The notes: generated by a model from the letters alone, not told the origin. A stretch of 9,284 bases of DNA from an uncultured Prevotella sp. (GCA_937907705.1 CALCVP010000026.1:1-9284); one strand, 5' to 3'. Positions 1-7,139 are shown, counted from the first letter of the stretch. Numbers and translations: made by a program.

Positions 1-77
1 GAGTTAGAAATTTTGTATAGTGCTCACTCTCTGATAATAAAGGGGTGGGAAACTTTAGTAACCTTATCTGTATACAT
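1..77. other. Left edge, no supportable gene
   Basis: No start codon, RNA gene or recognisable protein end can be supported here. The plus-strand frame beginning at base 1 stays open to a TAA at 169-171. It runs straight through the terminator stem and over the 3' end of the peptidase gene, and its translation resembles nothing I recognise. The stretch may be the 3' flank of a plus-strand gene ending left of the window, which would explain a bidirectional terminator immediately after it. That is inference. Confidence 0.4.
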
Positions 78-125
78 AGAAAAAGCGCTTTCACTATTAA
101 ATGTAGTAGTGAAAGCGCTTTTTCT
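78..125. terminator. Bidirectional intrinsic terminator, 19-bp perfect stem
   Basis: The arms 78-96 and 107-125 are exact reverse complements of 19 nt, separated by a 10-nt loop (97-106). The core is GCGCTTTCACTA, flanked by A5 on one side and T5 on the other, so either strand yields a G/C-containing stem followed by a U-tract. It lies 26 nt beyond the stop codon of the minus-strand peptidase gene and should end that transcript. It could also end a plus-strand transcript entering from the left. Confidence 0.88.
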
Positions 126-151
126 AAAATATAAATATTGGGGTTTTCTAC

Positions 152-2359
152 TTACTTTAAGTGCGCAATAAAGTGTTGTGCTATTTGTCGCAACAAATGG
201 TTTCTCGTATTTCCACCAGTAATGCTATGATTTCTGTTTGTATAGATATTCATTTTAAAATCCTTATCTGCTTGCACCAAAGCTTCTGTATATTCAAATG
301 TATTTTGAGGATGTACATTGTCGTCTGCAAGTCCATGACAAATCAGCAACGAACCATGTAATTTTGAACTTCTTGATATAGGGTTATCGTTATAACCAGA
401 CGGATTTTCTTTTGGTGTACGCATGTATCTTTCTGTATAAACCGTATCATAGAATTTCCAGTCAGTAGGAGGTGCTACAGCAACACCTGCTTTAAATACG
501 CCACGACCTTCACTCATACTCATTAAGGTATTAAAGCCACCAAAACTCCAGCCCCAAATGCCTATATTATTTTTATCTATATAGGGTAATGTTGAAAGAT
601 AAATAGCAGTCTCTACCTGATCTTTAGCTTCCAACAAGCCCATTCTTTGATAAATGCATTTTTCAAACTCAACACCACGGCCACCTGTACCACGGCCATC
701 AACACACACTAAAATAAAACCTTGCTGTGCTAAATATTCATCAAAAAGTGCTCCACGAGCTATAGATCCCATGCTCCATGAGTTCATTACTTGTTGACTA
801 CCAGGGCCGCCATATTGCCACATTACAACAGGATATTTCTTGTTGGCATCAAAGTCAGCTGGTTTTATCATTACGCCATTTAAGCGAACTCCTTCTGAAG
901 TAGTAAACTGAAAGAATTCTTTTTTGAATAAATTATATTCAGATAACTTAGTTGACAACTTCTTGTTATCTATTAAAGATGCAACTTTTCGACCTGAGTT
1001 ATCACGTATATCATATTTATAGGGCGTATTGCAATCGCTCCACAAGTTTATAAAATATTTGTAATCCGTACTGAAATAGGCACTGTTCCAGCCTTTTTGA
1101 GTTGTCAGATTTTCAGTTTTTCCTGCTTTGTTCGTTACATATATTTCCCTGTTCAATGCATCAATACCAGCAGCTTGATAATATACATTGCCGGTGTTTT
1201 CGTCATAACCATACACATTAGTTACATCATATTTTGTGTTTGTCAATCGACGCAGCAACTGCCCCGTCATTGTATAGAGGTATAATTGCATATAGCCACT
1301 TCTGTCACTTGGCAACAAAATATGGTTGGCAGTAATCTTGATATTGTCAAGTGTCCCCTCCTGTATATATTTTGGAACACTTTCCTTTATAATCAATTTG
1401 CTTACAGTACTTCTTGGATTTACAGAATACAAGCATAGCTGATTCTGATGCCTATTCATTGTATAGACAATCATTTTATTAGCGTCTGCTGTCATTTTAA
1501 TTCGTGGAATATAGCCATCCTCTTCTAATGGTATTTGCAATTTCCTTGCTTTGTGGGCTTTTATATCATAGCTCATAACACATACTTTGGAATTTTCCTG
1601 ACCAGCTTTAGGATACTTATAAGTGTATTCACCCGGATATTCTGTATAAGCAGGATGTTCGGGTTCTGCACCTTTAAACATTTGAAGGCTATATGATTTT
1701 ACATTAGATTCATCATAACGTATCCATGTAAGCATGGTACCATCTGCATTAAATGATAAAGCTGTGTTAAATGCAAATTCTTCTTCATTAACCCAATCAG
1801 GAATACCATTAATAACAATATTCTTTTTACCGTCTGTTGTTATTTGACTTTCAGAATTTCCATACAATAATTTTACCAAGTATATGTTGTTGTCTCTTAC
1901 AAAAGCTACTTGCATACCATCAGGAGACCATACTGGAGACTGTACGGCACCATAATCGGATAATTTCTCTAACTTACGATTCGCTATATTATAAATATAA
2001 TAGGTAGCAGTAAAAGAACGTCGATAGATGGGATGAGTGTCTGTTTGTATCAGCATTTTACTGCCGTCTGGGCTCATGATAAAATTATCTATCTCTGTTA
2101 TTTTTTCACCAACAGTATGTGTTACATCTAAAAGTATAGATTGCTCCTTGCCTGTCTTATAAGAAAACTTTATTATTCTCTTTTTATCTTTACTTATTTG
2201 AGCATAACCATCTCCCCCTGCAATCGGAGTTATAGCACTAAGCGTCTCCACAGGAAAAGCCGAGGGGTTGGTTAGGTCAGACAATTTAAAATTATTTCCT
2301 GCCATTACGTTACTTGCAGCCATTATTATTGCCGCACAGACCATAATTATTTTTTTCAT
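152..2359 (-). CDS. dpp4: Secreted dipeptidyl peptidase IV (S9 family serine peptidase)
   Basis: This 735-aa exopeptidase should release X-Pro (or X-Ala) dipeptides from the N-termini of peptides. Residues 1-20 form a Sec signal peptide (MKK, hydrophobic core, ending NVMA), so it acts outside the cytoplasm, probably in the periplasm. A beta-propeller of about 450 residues with SPDG-type blade motifs (96-99, 145-148) precedes a C-terminal alpha/beta-hydrolase. Matching human DPP4, the catalytic triad is Ser605 (GWSFGG), Asp679 (ADDN) and His711. The N-terminus-binding pair is Glu193/Glu194 in DWVNEEE. The oxyanion Tyr516 lies in QYGGPG, Tyr641/Tyr645 in VYTERYM, and Asn681 is conserved. The DWVxEEE and VYTERYM motifs favour DPP IV over prolyl tripeptidyl peptidase. 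Length is close to P. gingivalis DPP IV (about 720 aa). Oddities are Asn191 where Tyr is usual, and FGGF rather than YGGY around the serine. No Shine-Dalgarno sequence is evident; the signal peptide supports this start. Confidence 0.93.
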   Translation of the reverse strand: MKKIIMVCAAIIMAASNVMAGNNFKLSDLTNPSAFPVETLSAITPIAGGDGYAQISKDKKRIIKFSYKTGKEQSILLDVTHTVGEKITEIDNFIMSPDGSKMLIQTDTHPIYRRSFTATYYIYNIANRKLEKLSDYGAVQSPVWSPDGMQVAFVRDNNIYLVKLLYGNSESQITTDGKKNIVINGIPDWVNEEEFAFNTALSFNADGTMLTWIRYDESNVKSYSLQMFKGAEPEHPAYTEYPGEYTYKYPKAGQENSKVCVMSYDIKAHKARKLQIPLEEDGYIPRIKMTADANKMIVYTMNRHQNQLCLYSVNPRSTVSKLIIKESVPKYIQEGTLDNIKITANHILLPSDRSGYMQLYLYTMTGQLLRRLTNTKYDVTNVYGYDENTGNVYYQAAGIDALNREIYVTNKAGKTENLTTQKGWNSAYFSTDYKYFINLWSDCNTPYKYDIRDNSGRKVASLIDNKKLSTKLSEYNLFKKEFFQFTTSEGVRLNGVMIKPADFDANKKYPVVMWQYGGPGSQQVMNSWSMGSIARGALFDEYLAQQGFILVCVDGRGTGGRGVEFEKCIYQRMGLLEAKDQVETAIYLSTLPYIDKNNIGIWGWSFGGFNTLMSMSEGRGVFKAGVAVAPPTDWKFYDTVYTERYMRTPKENPSGYNDNPISRSSKLHGSLLICHGLADDNVHPQNTFEYTEALVQADKDFKMNIYTNRNHSITGGNTRNHLLRQIAQHFIAHLK

Positions 2360-2467
2360 TATCTATTATGTTAATTTATATTATATATCAAAGTATCTTC
2401 TACCTTTCATTTCTCCTTGCTAATAACTACTAAAAATAGTATAAACTTTGAATACGTAAATCGGGTG

Positions 2468-2500
2468 TAAAGATACAACAAAAAGTTGATAACCACTAAA
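2468..2500 (-). promoter_or_regulatory. Candidate promoter of the peptidase gene
   Basis: Read on the minus strand, TATCTTTA occupies 2475-2468. It matches the Bacteroidota -7 element TAnnTTTG except for the last base. A TTTAG near 2500-2496 is a poor -33 match at about the right distance. It would place the transcript start near 2461 and give a leader of about 100 nt. The match is partial, so this is a suggestion. Confidence 0.35.
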
Positions 2501-2536
2501 AAATGAAATAAAATCATCGGAAAATTACATATTGGA

Positions 2537-2565
2537 ATGACGTTCAAACGATGTTTGAACGTCAT
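2537..2565. repeat. Perfect 13-bp palindrome with a 3-nt centre
   Basis: ATGACGTTCAAAC (2537-2549) is exactly mirrored at 2553-2565 around GAT. No T-run follows on either strand, so it is not an intrinsic terminator. Its position in the middle of a divergent promoter region, length and symmetry fit a dimeric regulator's binding site, but no regulator is identified. Confidence 0.6.
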
Positions 2566-2602
2566 AATAATAGCGTTTAAATAGTAGCTCAGTACATCTT
2601 TT

Positions 2603-2657
2603 TTGTGCCGACATACAAATCAACTGCACAATTTTGAATCATTGTTTGTCGGAACAA
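2603..2657. repeat. 11-bp imperfect dyad overlapping the -33 element
   Basis: TTGTGCCGACA (2603-2613) pairs with TGTCGGAACAA (2647-2657) with one mismatch, across a 33-nt spacer. The right arm overlaps the TTTG of the radical SAM promoter, so a protein bound there could affect transcription. The long spacer makes a chance origin possible. Confidence 0.35.
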
Positions 2658-2676
2658 TTGAAAATCAGTACCTTTG
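2645..2676 (+). promoter_or_regulatory. Bacteroidota-type promoter of the radical SAM gene
   Basis: A -33 TTTG at 2645-2648 and a -7 TACCTTTG at 2669-2676 (consensus TAnnTTTG) are separated by 20 nt. This is the arrangement recognised by the primary sigma factor of Bacteroidota. Transcription should begin near 2682, leaving a leader of about 75 nt before the ATG at 2756. Confidence 0.75.
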
Positions 2677-2695
2677 CACATGACAAAGAATTAAT

Positions 2696-2726
2696 ATATT
2701 TATTCAAATATTATATGAATAAATAT
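2696..2726 (+). other. 11-bp AT-rich hairpin in the radical SAM mRNA leader
   Basis: ATATTTATTCA (2696-2706) is exactly complementary to 2716-2726, with a 9-nt loop. It starts about 14 nt after the predicted transcript start and ends 29 nt before the start codon. A hairpin near a 5' end can stabilise an mRNA or tune translation. The stem has only two G-C pairs, so it is weak, and the function is unknown. Confidence 0.45.
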
Positions 2727-2755
2727 CTACACTTCAGAAGAAACAGGTTTAATAT

Positions 2756-3673
2756 ATGCTACCCTATTACAATGATTTTGGAAGCTGGATAAGAAATATA
2801 TTCCCCTTTAAAATACAAAAAATATCTATTGATGCAGGTTTCTCATGTCCTAATCGTGATGGAACAATTAGCTTCGGCGGATGTACATTTTGCAATAATG
2901 ATACCTTTAGTCCAGCATATTGCAATAAGCAAAAAACAATAACCCAACAATTAAACGAAGGTAAAGCATTTTTTAAGGAGAAATATCCGAATATGAAATA
3001 TATAGCTTACTTTCAAGCATATACTAATACATATGGGAGTTTGGAGCAATTAAAAAAAAAGTATGAAGAAGCACTCGCTAATGAAGATATTGTTGGCATC
3101 GTTATTGGTACACGGCCGGATTGCATGTCAGATGATTTGTTATCGTATTTAACACAGTTATCAAAACAGACTTTCGTAATCGTAGAGTATGGTGTTGAAT
3201 CTGTAAATGATAACACCTTATATAAAATAAATAGGGGACATGATTTTGAATGTTCAAAAAGAATTATTACCTCTACAGCTGAAAAAGGAATTATTACAGG
3301 GGCACATGTTATATTAGGACTTCCTGGTGAAACAAAGGAAACGGATTTACAGCAAGCAGAGATAATATCACAATTGCCTATTAAAATATTAAAGATTCAT
3401 CAATTGCAGGTTATTAAAGGCACACCTCTTGCCAAAGACTATATAAAGCATCCTTTCCATCTATACACGGTAGATGAATATTTGCATTTACTGACAGAAT
3501 ATATTCAACGTTTAAGAACTGATATAGTATTGGATCGCTTTACTTCACAATCTCCAGGCGACTTGCTTATTGCGCCCAAATGGGGACTTAAGAATTATCA
3601 ATTTACTAATTTACTTCTTAACAAATTAAAGAAGGAGCAAGCATGGCAGGGTAAGCTATGTAATCGGTATTAA
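2756..3673 (+). CDS. YhcC-like radical SAM protein (TIGR01212 family)
   Basis: The 305-aa product matches the E. coli YhcC family in length (about 309 aa) and motifs. It is expected to bind a [4Fe-4S] cluster and cleave S-adenosylmethionine to a 5'-deoxyadenosyl radical; the physiological substrate of the family is not settled as far as I know. The cluster ligands are probably Cys31, Cys43 and Cys46 in SCPNRDGTISFGGCTFC, a CX11CX2C spacing typical of this family and of Elp3-like enzymes, not the common CX3CX2C. Other family signatures are FQAYTNTY (86-93), GTRPDC (118-123), VEYGVES (143-149) and LGLPGE (187-192). No signal peptide is seen, so it is cytoplasmic. An in-frame TAA at 2750-2752 just before the ATG makes this the earliest ATG start. 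It is a single-gene unit with its own promoter, converging on the PurF-like gene. Confidence 0.9.
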   Translation: MLPYYNDFGSWIRNIFPFKIQKISIDAGFSCPNRDGTISFGGCTFCNNDTFSPAYCNKQKTITQQLNEGKAFFKEKYPNMKYIAYFQAYTNTYGSLEQLKKKYEEALANEDIVGIVIGTRPDCMSDDLLSYLTQLSKQTFVIVEYGVESVNDNTLYKINRGHDFECSKRIITSTAEKGIITGAHVILGLPGETKETDLQQAEIISQLPIKILKIHQLQVIKGTPLAKDYIKHPFHLYTVDEYLHLLTEYIQRLRTDIVLDRFTSQSPGDLLIAPKWGLKNYQFTNLLLNKLKKEQAWQGKLCNRY

Positions 3674-3720
3674 AAAAAATCAACGAGATATTGTAAACAC
3701 TCCCACCCGTATCTCGTTGA
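3672..3720. terminator. Shared terminator between convergent genes
   Basis: An 11-bp perfect stem pairs 3680-3690 with 3710-3720 around a 19-nt loop. On the minus strand the stem is followed at once by eight T residues (A8 at 3672-3679 on the plus strand), a strong intrinsic terminator for the PurF-like gene ending at 3746. On the plus strand the tail is only ACTTTTC, so stopping of the radical SAM transcript is likely weaker. Confidence 0.85.
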
Positions 3721-3745
3721 ACTTTTCATAAATTAGCCAAATTTA

Positions 3746-5179
3746 TTATTCATCAGCCAATTCTTTAAGAGTATATTCACTGCTTCCATCAAAGCAATGA
3801 GTACATACTTGACTTTTTGGAAGACCTATGGCACCTATTAAATGTTCTATTGTATTGAATTTCAATGTTGTAAGCCCTAGTTCTTTAGCTATCTCTGCTA
3901 CCATTTGTTGATATTCTGGCGATCCTGTTTTTGCATATTTAGCAAGATTTTTATTAGCATCTCCTTCTAATTTCTCTATAATACGTCTTGTTATTAGTTC
4001 CATATCACTTTTAGAAGATGTGAAATTAATAAATGGACATCCATAAACCAATGGAGGACAAGCAATTCGCATATGGCATTCCTTCAGACCACTATCAAAT
4101 AAGACCTTAACATTATCACGAAGTTGAGTTCCTCTAACAATAGAATCATCACAAAACAGGACACGCTTATTTTTAAGCATTGCTTTATTTGGTATGAGTT
4201 TCATTTTTGCGACCAAAGAACGCATAGTCTGATTGGATGGAGTAAATGAACGAGGCCAAGTTGGGGTATATTTTGAGATGCATCGCTGATATGGAACATG
4301 CATACCTGCTGCATATCCAAGAGCCATTCCTATTCCAGAATCTGGAATGCCACAGATACAATCAACCTCATCTTTATCTTCAAGGCCTGCATTATATCCA
4401 TTTTTAAATCTTACATTCTCAACATTTCTTCCCTCATAGCTTGAAGTTGGAAATCCATAATATACCCATAAGAAAGAACATACTTGCATTTTCTTATTTG
4501 GCTTACGTATTTGTTCCATCTTGTCTGCTGTTATTTTGACAACCTCACCTGGTCCGACATTATACTCTATGTCAAAATCTAAATTGGGAAAAGAAGTCGT
4601 TTCACTCGTGGCAGCATAAGCACCGTCCTTTTTACCTATTATAATTGGTGTTCTTCCCCAACTATCGCGGGCGCATATAATACCATTTTCTGTTAAAAGA
4701 AGCATTGAGCAAGAGCCTTTAATATGACGAAAGACATTCTCTATGCCATCTTTAAACGATTTTCCTTGAATTAACAATAATGCAACGAGTTCTGTAGGGT
4801 TGGTCTTACCAGATGATAATTCTGAAAAATGCATATTTTTCTCTAACAGTTGAGCTGTAAGTTCATCTATATTTACTATTTTCGCCACAGTACAAATAGC
4901 AAAACGACCTAAGTGAGAATTCATTATAAGCGGTTGGGCATCTGTATCACTGATTACTCCAATGCCAGATTTACTATCTTCAAATCTGTTTAACGTTGAT
5001 TCAAATTTCGTTCTGAAATATGAATTTTCCAAATTATGAATAGAACGTATAAATCCTTTTTCTTCACTATAAGTAGCCAAGCCACCTCGTTTAGTTCCTA
5101 AATGCGAATTATAATCTGTCCCATAAAATAAATCTGCAATGCATTTTCTTTTTGAAATGACTCCAAAAAAACCTCCCAT
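3746..5179 (-). CDS. PurF-like amidophosphoribosyltransferase homologue lacking the catalytic Cys
   Basis: The 477-aa protein has the two-domain layout of glutamine PRPP amidotransferase: an N-terminal Ntn-type glutaminase-like region (about 1-220) and a C-terminal phosphoribosyltransferase. The PRPP loop VLFCDDSIVRGT (340-351) and PDSG (279-282) are intact. Cys234, Cys381, Cys459 and Cys462 line up with the four [4Fe-4S] ligands of B. subtilis PurF. The glutaminase half is not canonical. It starts MGGFFGV where PurF has MCGIFG, so Gly2 replaces the nucleophilic Cys. The usual NG oxyanion motif reads AKIVN (99-103), and the Asp of the SDTE motif is absent (NPTE, 127-130). From memory, related MGGFFG proteins occur across Bacteroidota and are annotated amidophosphoribosyltransferase, so this is probably a clade feature and not a sequencing error. 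It may transfer ammonia directly, use another substrate, or be regulatory. A 144-nt gap separates it from the upstream acyl-CoA synthetase gene, with no clear promoter between. Confidence 0.85.
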   Translation of the reverse strand: MGGFFGVISKRKCIADLFYGTDYNSHLGTKRGGLATYSEEKGFIRSIHNLENSYFRTKFESTLNRFEDSKSGIGVISDTDAQPLIMNSHLGRFAICTVAKIVNIDELTAQLLEKNMHFSELSSGKTNPTELVALLLIQGKSFKDGIENVFRHIKGSCSMLLLTENGIICARDSWGRTPIIIGKKDGAYAATSETTSFPNLDFDIEYNVGPGEVVKITADKMEQIRKPNKKMQVCSFLWVYYGFPTSSYEGRNVENVRFKNGYNAGLEDKDEVDCICGIPDSGIGMALGYAAGMHVPYQRCISKYTPTWPRSFTPSNQTMRSLVAKMKLIPNKAMLKNKRVLFCDDSIVRGTQLRDNVKVLFDSGLKECHMRIACPPLVYGCPFINFTSSKSDMELITRRIIEKLEGDANKNLAKYAKTGSPEYQQMVAEIAKELGLTTLKFNTIEHLIGAIGLPKSQVCTHCFDGSSEYTLKELADE

Positions 5180-5323
5180 AAGTTTGCTATAATTAAATTT
5201 TAATATAATTTGCTCTATCCATTAAATGTAATTTTGGACACTCTTAAATATACAATAAATTAAAAGAAAAATTTAAAAATTCTTCCCATATGCAGTTCAT
5301 TCGTGATATACCATCAAAGTAAA

Positions 5324-6985
5324 CTACATATATAAGTATCTTTTAATGCTCTTTTTAGGTGTTTTTTCAAATTCCTCCTCTTGCAACTTTATAGAAGATA
5401 TTTTGCAGTAAGACGGAAGTGTTGTATTTAAATCATGTATATTTTGCTCCATCACATGCTGCAAATCTGTAGAAGAAAGCCCCATATTCTTGGTTTCTTC
5501 AAAATCTGGATATATAAGTGCTTCCAATTTATTCTCTTTTTGTATGACTAAACTCTCTACTACTAAAGGCATACTATTTAATTTGTCTTCTATTTCTTCG
5601 GGATAAATATTTTGACCATTAGCACCTAATAGCATATTTTTGCTTCTTCCTTTAATATAAATATAGCCTTCTGAGTCCATTAAGCCCAAGTCTCCTGTAT
5701 GATACCAACCGTCTTTATCGAGCGCTTGTTTTGTAGCTTCTTCATTTTTGTAATACCCTAACATTACATTTGTTCCTCGGGCCAATATCTCACCAGCAAT
5801 ATGCTGTGGGTCTGGACTATCTATCTTTACTTCCATGTGAACAACGGTCTTGCCACAAGATGTAACCTTAAAATCATGATAATCTACATAAGAAATAATA
5901 GGTGCACATTCTGTTGCTCCATAGCCCACTGTAAACGGAAATTCAATGCTCTTCAAGAAAGCTTCAACCTCTTGATTAAATGCAGCTCCCCCGATAATGA
6001 TTTCATATAAGTTACCTCCAAAGGCATTATAAACTTGTTCACAAATTTTTTGCTTTACTTTTTTATTAACAACAGGCATATTCAAGAGAATACGCATCTT
6101 ATTATTTTGGATTTTTGGAAAAACTTTCTTTTTTATGATTTTTTCTACCACTAATGGAACTGCTATAATAATAGCAGGGCGAATTTCTTTAAAGGCCTGT
6201 GCTATAATGGCAGGACTTGGCACTCGAGTGAGATAAAATACATGACATCCATGAACAAATTCAAATAGAAATTCAAATGCCATTCCATACATATGTGCCA
6301 TTGGCAATATACTTACCGTATTGGCACCTTTTGGTATTTTACTACCCAACACTGTATTAGCAAAATCAAGATTTCCCCACAATGCTCTATATGGAAGCAT
6401 GACACCTTTGGAAAATCCAGTCGTTCCACTTGTATAATTAATTAAGGCTAATTCTTCACCGCTATTTTCCTTATAGTATTCAACATCTTTTGCACGAAAA
6501 GCTTTAGGATATTTTTTTCCGAATAGTTCGTTCAGATGTTCACGCGCATACGTAAGTTTATCTGTGCGTGAAACCACTATAGAATAATCAGGTATATATA
6601 TAATACCTTCAAGATGAGGCATCTTCGTTGCATCAATAGTAGTGGCCACAACATCACCAACAAAAAGTAATTTGGCTTCACTATGATTGACAATATTATA
6701 GACCTGTTCTGGAGTAAACTCATGCAAAACAGGAACAGCAACAGCCCCATATGTTAATGTAGCTAAAAAAGCAACGGCCCAACATGAGCTGTTTCTACCG
6801 CAAATTGCAATTTTATCACCTCTTTCTACGCCACTGTTTTCAAACATAATGTGGAGTTTTTCTATTTTTCTTGCCACATCTTTATACTGCAAAGTAATGC
6901 CCTTGTAGTCTGTCAAAGCATCTAAGTCCCAATTGTCCTTAATACTTTTTTCTATAATTATATTAAAACTTTGAATAGATTCCAT
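5324..6985 (-). CDS. Long-chain fatty acid-CoA ligase (AMP-binding enzyme)
   Basis: This 553-aa ANL-superfamily enzyme should activate a fatty acid with ATP to an acyl-AMP and then transfer it to CoA in the cytoplasm. The A3 P-loop YTSGTTGFSKGV (184-195), A5 YGATE (355-359), A7 HTGDLG (429-434, Asp432) and A8 YIKGRSKNMLLGANGQNIYPEEIE (443-466, Arg447) are all present in order. The full adenylation domain and small C-terminal domain are there, and the size fits the FadD/ACSL group. The A10 motif reads TPKKSIKR (542-549) where TPxGKIKR is usual. The residue aligned with the adenylation lysine is Ser546, with Lys545 and Lys548 flanking it. The substrate could also be another carboxylic acid, such as an aryl acid. 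It has its own promoter, and the short leader of about 17 nt supports this start. It may be read through into the PurF-like gene downstream. Confidence 0.9.
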   Translation of the reverse strand: MESIQSFNIIIEKSIKDNWDLDALTDYKGITLQYKDVARKIEKLHIMFENSGVERGDKIAICGRNSSCWAVAFLATLTYGAVAVPVLHEFTPEQVYNIVNHSEAKLLFVGDVVATTIDATKMPHLEGIIYIPDYSIVVSRTDKLTYAREHLNELFGKKYPKAFRAKDVEYYKENSGEELALINYTSGTTGFSKGVMLPYRALWGNLDFANTVLGSKIPKGANTVSILPMAHMYGMAFEFLFEFVHGCHVFYLTRVPSPAIIAQAFKEIRPAIIIAVPLVVEKIIKKKVFPKIQNNKMRILLNMPVVNKKVKQKICEQVYNAFGGNLYEIIIGGAAFNQEVEAFLKSIEFPFTVGYGATECAPIISYVDYHDFKVTSCGKTVVHMEVKIDSPDPQHIAGEILARGTNVMLGYYKNEEATKQALDKDGWYHTGDLGLMDSEGYIYIKGRSKNMLLGANGQNIYPEEIEDKLNSMPLVVESLVIQKENKLEALIYPDFEETKNMGLSSTDLQHVMEQNIHDLNTTLPSYCKISSIKLQEEEFEKTPKKSIKRYLYM

Positions 6986-7011
6986 TGCACAAAAATCAAA
7001 ACTTTGTGCAA
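6985..7011. repeat. 9-bp perfect dyad over promoter and start codon
   Basis: TTGCACAAA (6985-6993) is exactly mirrored by TTTGTGCAA (7003-7011) with a 9-nt centre. It covers the predicted transcript start, overlaps the -7 element and touches the first base of the ATG. A second overlapping symmetry, AACTTTG/CAAAGTT (7000-7006 and 7009-7015), sits on the -7 box itself. A repressor bound here would block initiation of the acyl-CoA synthetase gene. No T-run follows, so this is not a terminator. Confidence 0.5.
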
Positions 7012-7039
7012 AGTTATATTATAATTTACACATTTCAAA
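7009..7039 (-). promoter_or_regulatory. Promoter of the acyl-CoA synthetase gene
   Basis: On the minus strand TTTG (7039-7036) and TAACTTTG (7016-7009) are 19 nt apart, an exact fit to the Bacteroidota -33/-7 consensus. Transcription should start near 7002, only about 17 nt before the ATG at 6985. The gene is therefore probably transcribed independently of pabB-pabC. Confidence 0.78.
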
Positions 7040-7065
7040 ATAATCTGTGCTATTTTGTTATTTTT

Positions 7066-7104
7066 TTAATCAGACAGTGTGGACTGCTCATAAATTCTGA
7101 TTAA
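7066..7104. other. Nested stem-loop downstream of pabC
   Basis: TTAATCAGA (7066-7074) pairs perfectly with 7096-7104. Immediately inside the left arm a small hairpin CAGT/ACTG (7075-7078 with 7083-7086) can form. On the minus strand the stem follows the pabC stop by about 35 nt but is trailed by A residues, not T, so it is a poor intrinsic terminator. It could be a 3' stability stem for the pab mRNA or a site upstream of the acyl-CoA synthetase promoter. Confidence 0.4.
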
Positions 7105-7139
7105 CTTATTACTTTGTAGTTGTAAGATCACCAAATCTT

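Larger units (their letters stand above)
2360..2755. other. Divergent intergenic region with promoters and three dyads
   Basis: This 396-nt stretch separates the minus-strand peptidase gene from the plus-strand radical SAM gene. I find no protein-coding gene or recognisable RNA gene in it. It holds a weak candidate promoter for the peptidase, a good promoter for the radical SAM gene, and three inverted repeats at 2537-2565, 2603-2657 and 2696-2726, each listed separately. The rest is AT-rich sequence without further structure that I can support. Confidence 0.7.

Noticed and set aside
1..171. Plus-strand frame open from the first base to a TAA at 169-171
   Set aside because: It crosses the perfect terminator stem and the 3' end of the peptidase gene, and its translation looks like no protein family. 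It is best explained by chance.
2381..2410. Nine-codon minus-strand upstream ORF (MKGRRYFDI) before the peptidase gene, preceded by AAGGAG
   Set aside because: The AAGGAG lies only 2 nt from the ATG, too close for normal use, and Bacteroidota rarely rely on such sites. The in-frame TAA also rules it out as an alternative peptidase start.
3013..3216. Minus-strand ORF inside the radical SAM gene
   Set aside because: It overlaps conserved radical SAM motifs on the opposite strand and has no independent support.
5180..5323. Possible promoter for the PurF-like gene, e.g. TACATTTA at 5230-5223
   Set aside because: Only the -7-like element partly fits, and no TTTG lies at the right distance. In such AT-rich sequence this is not convincing.
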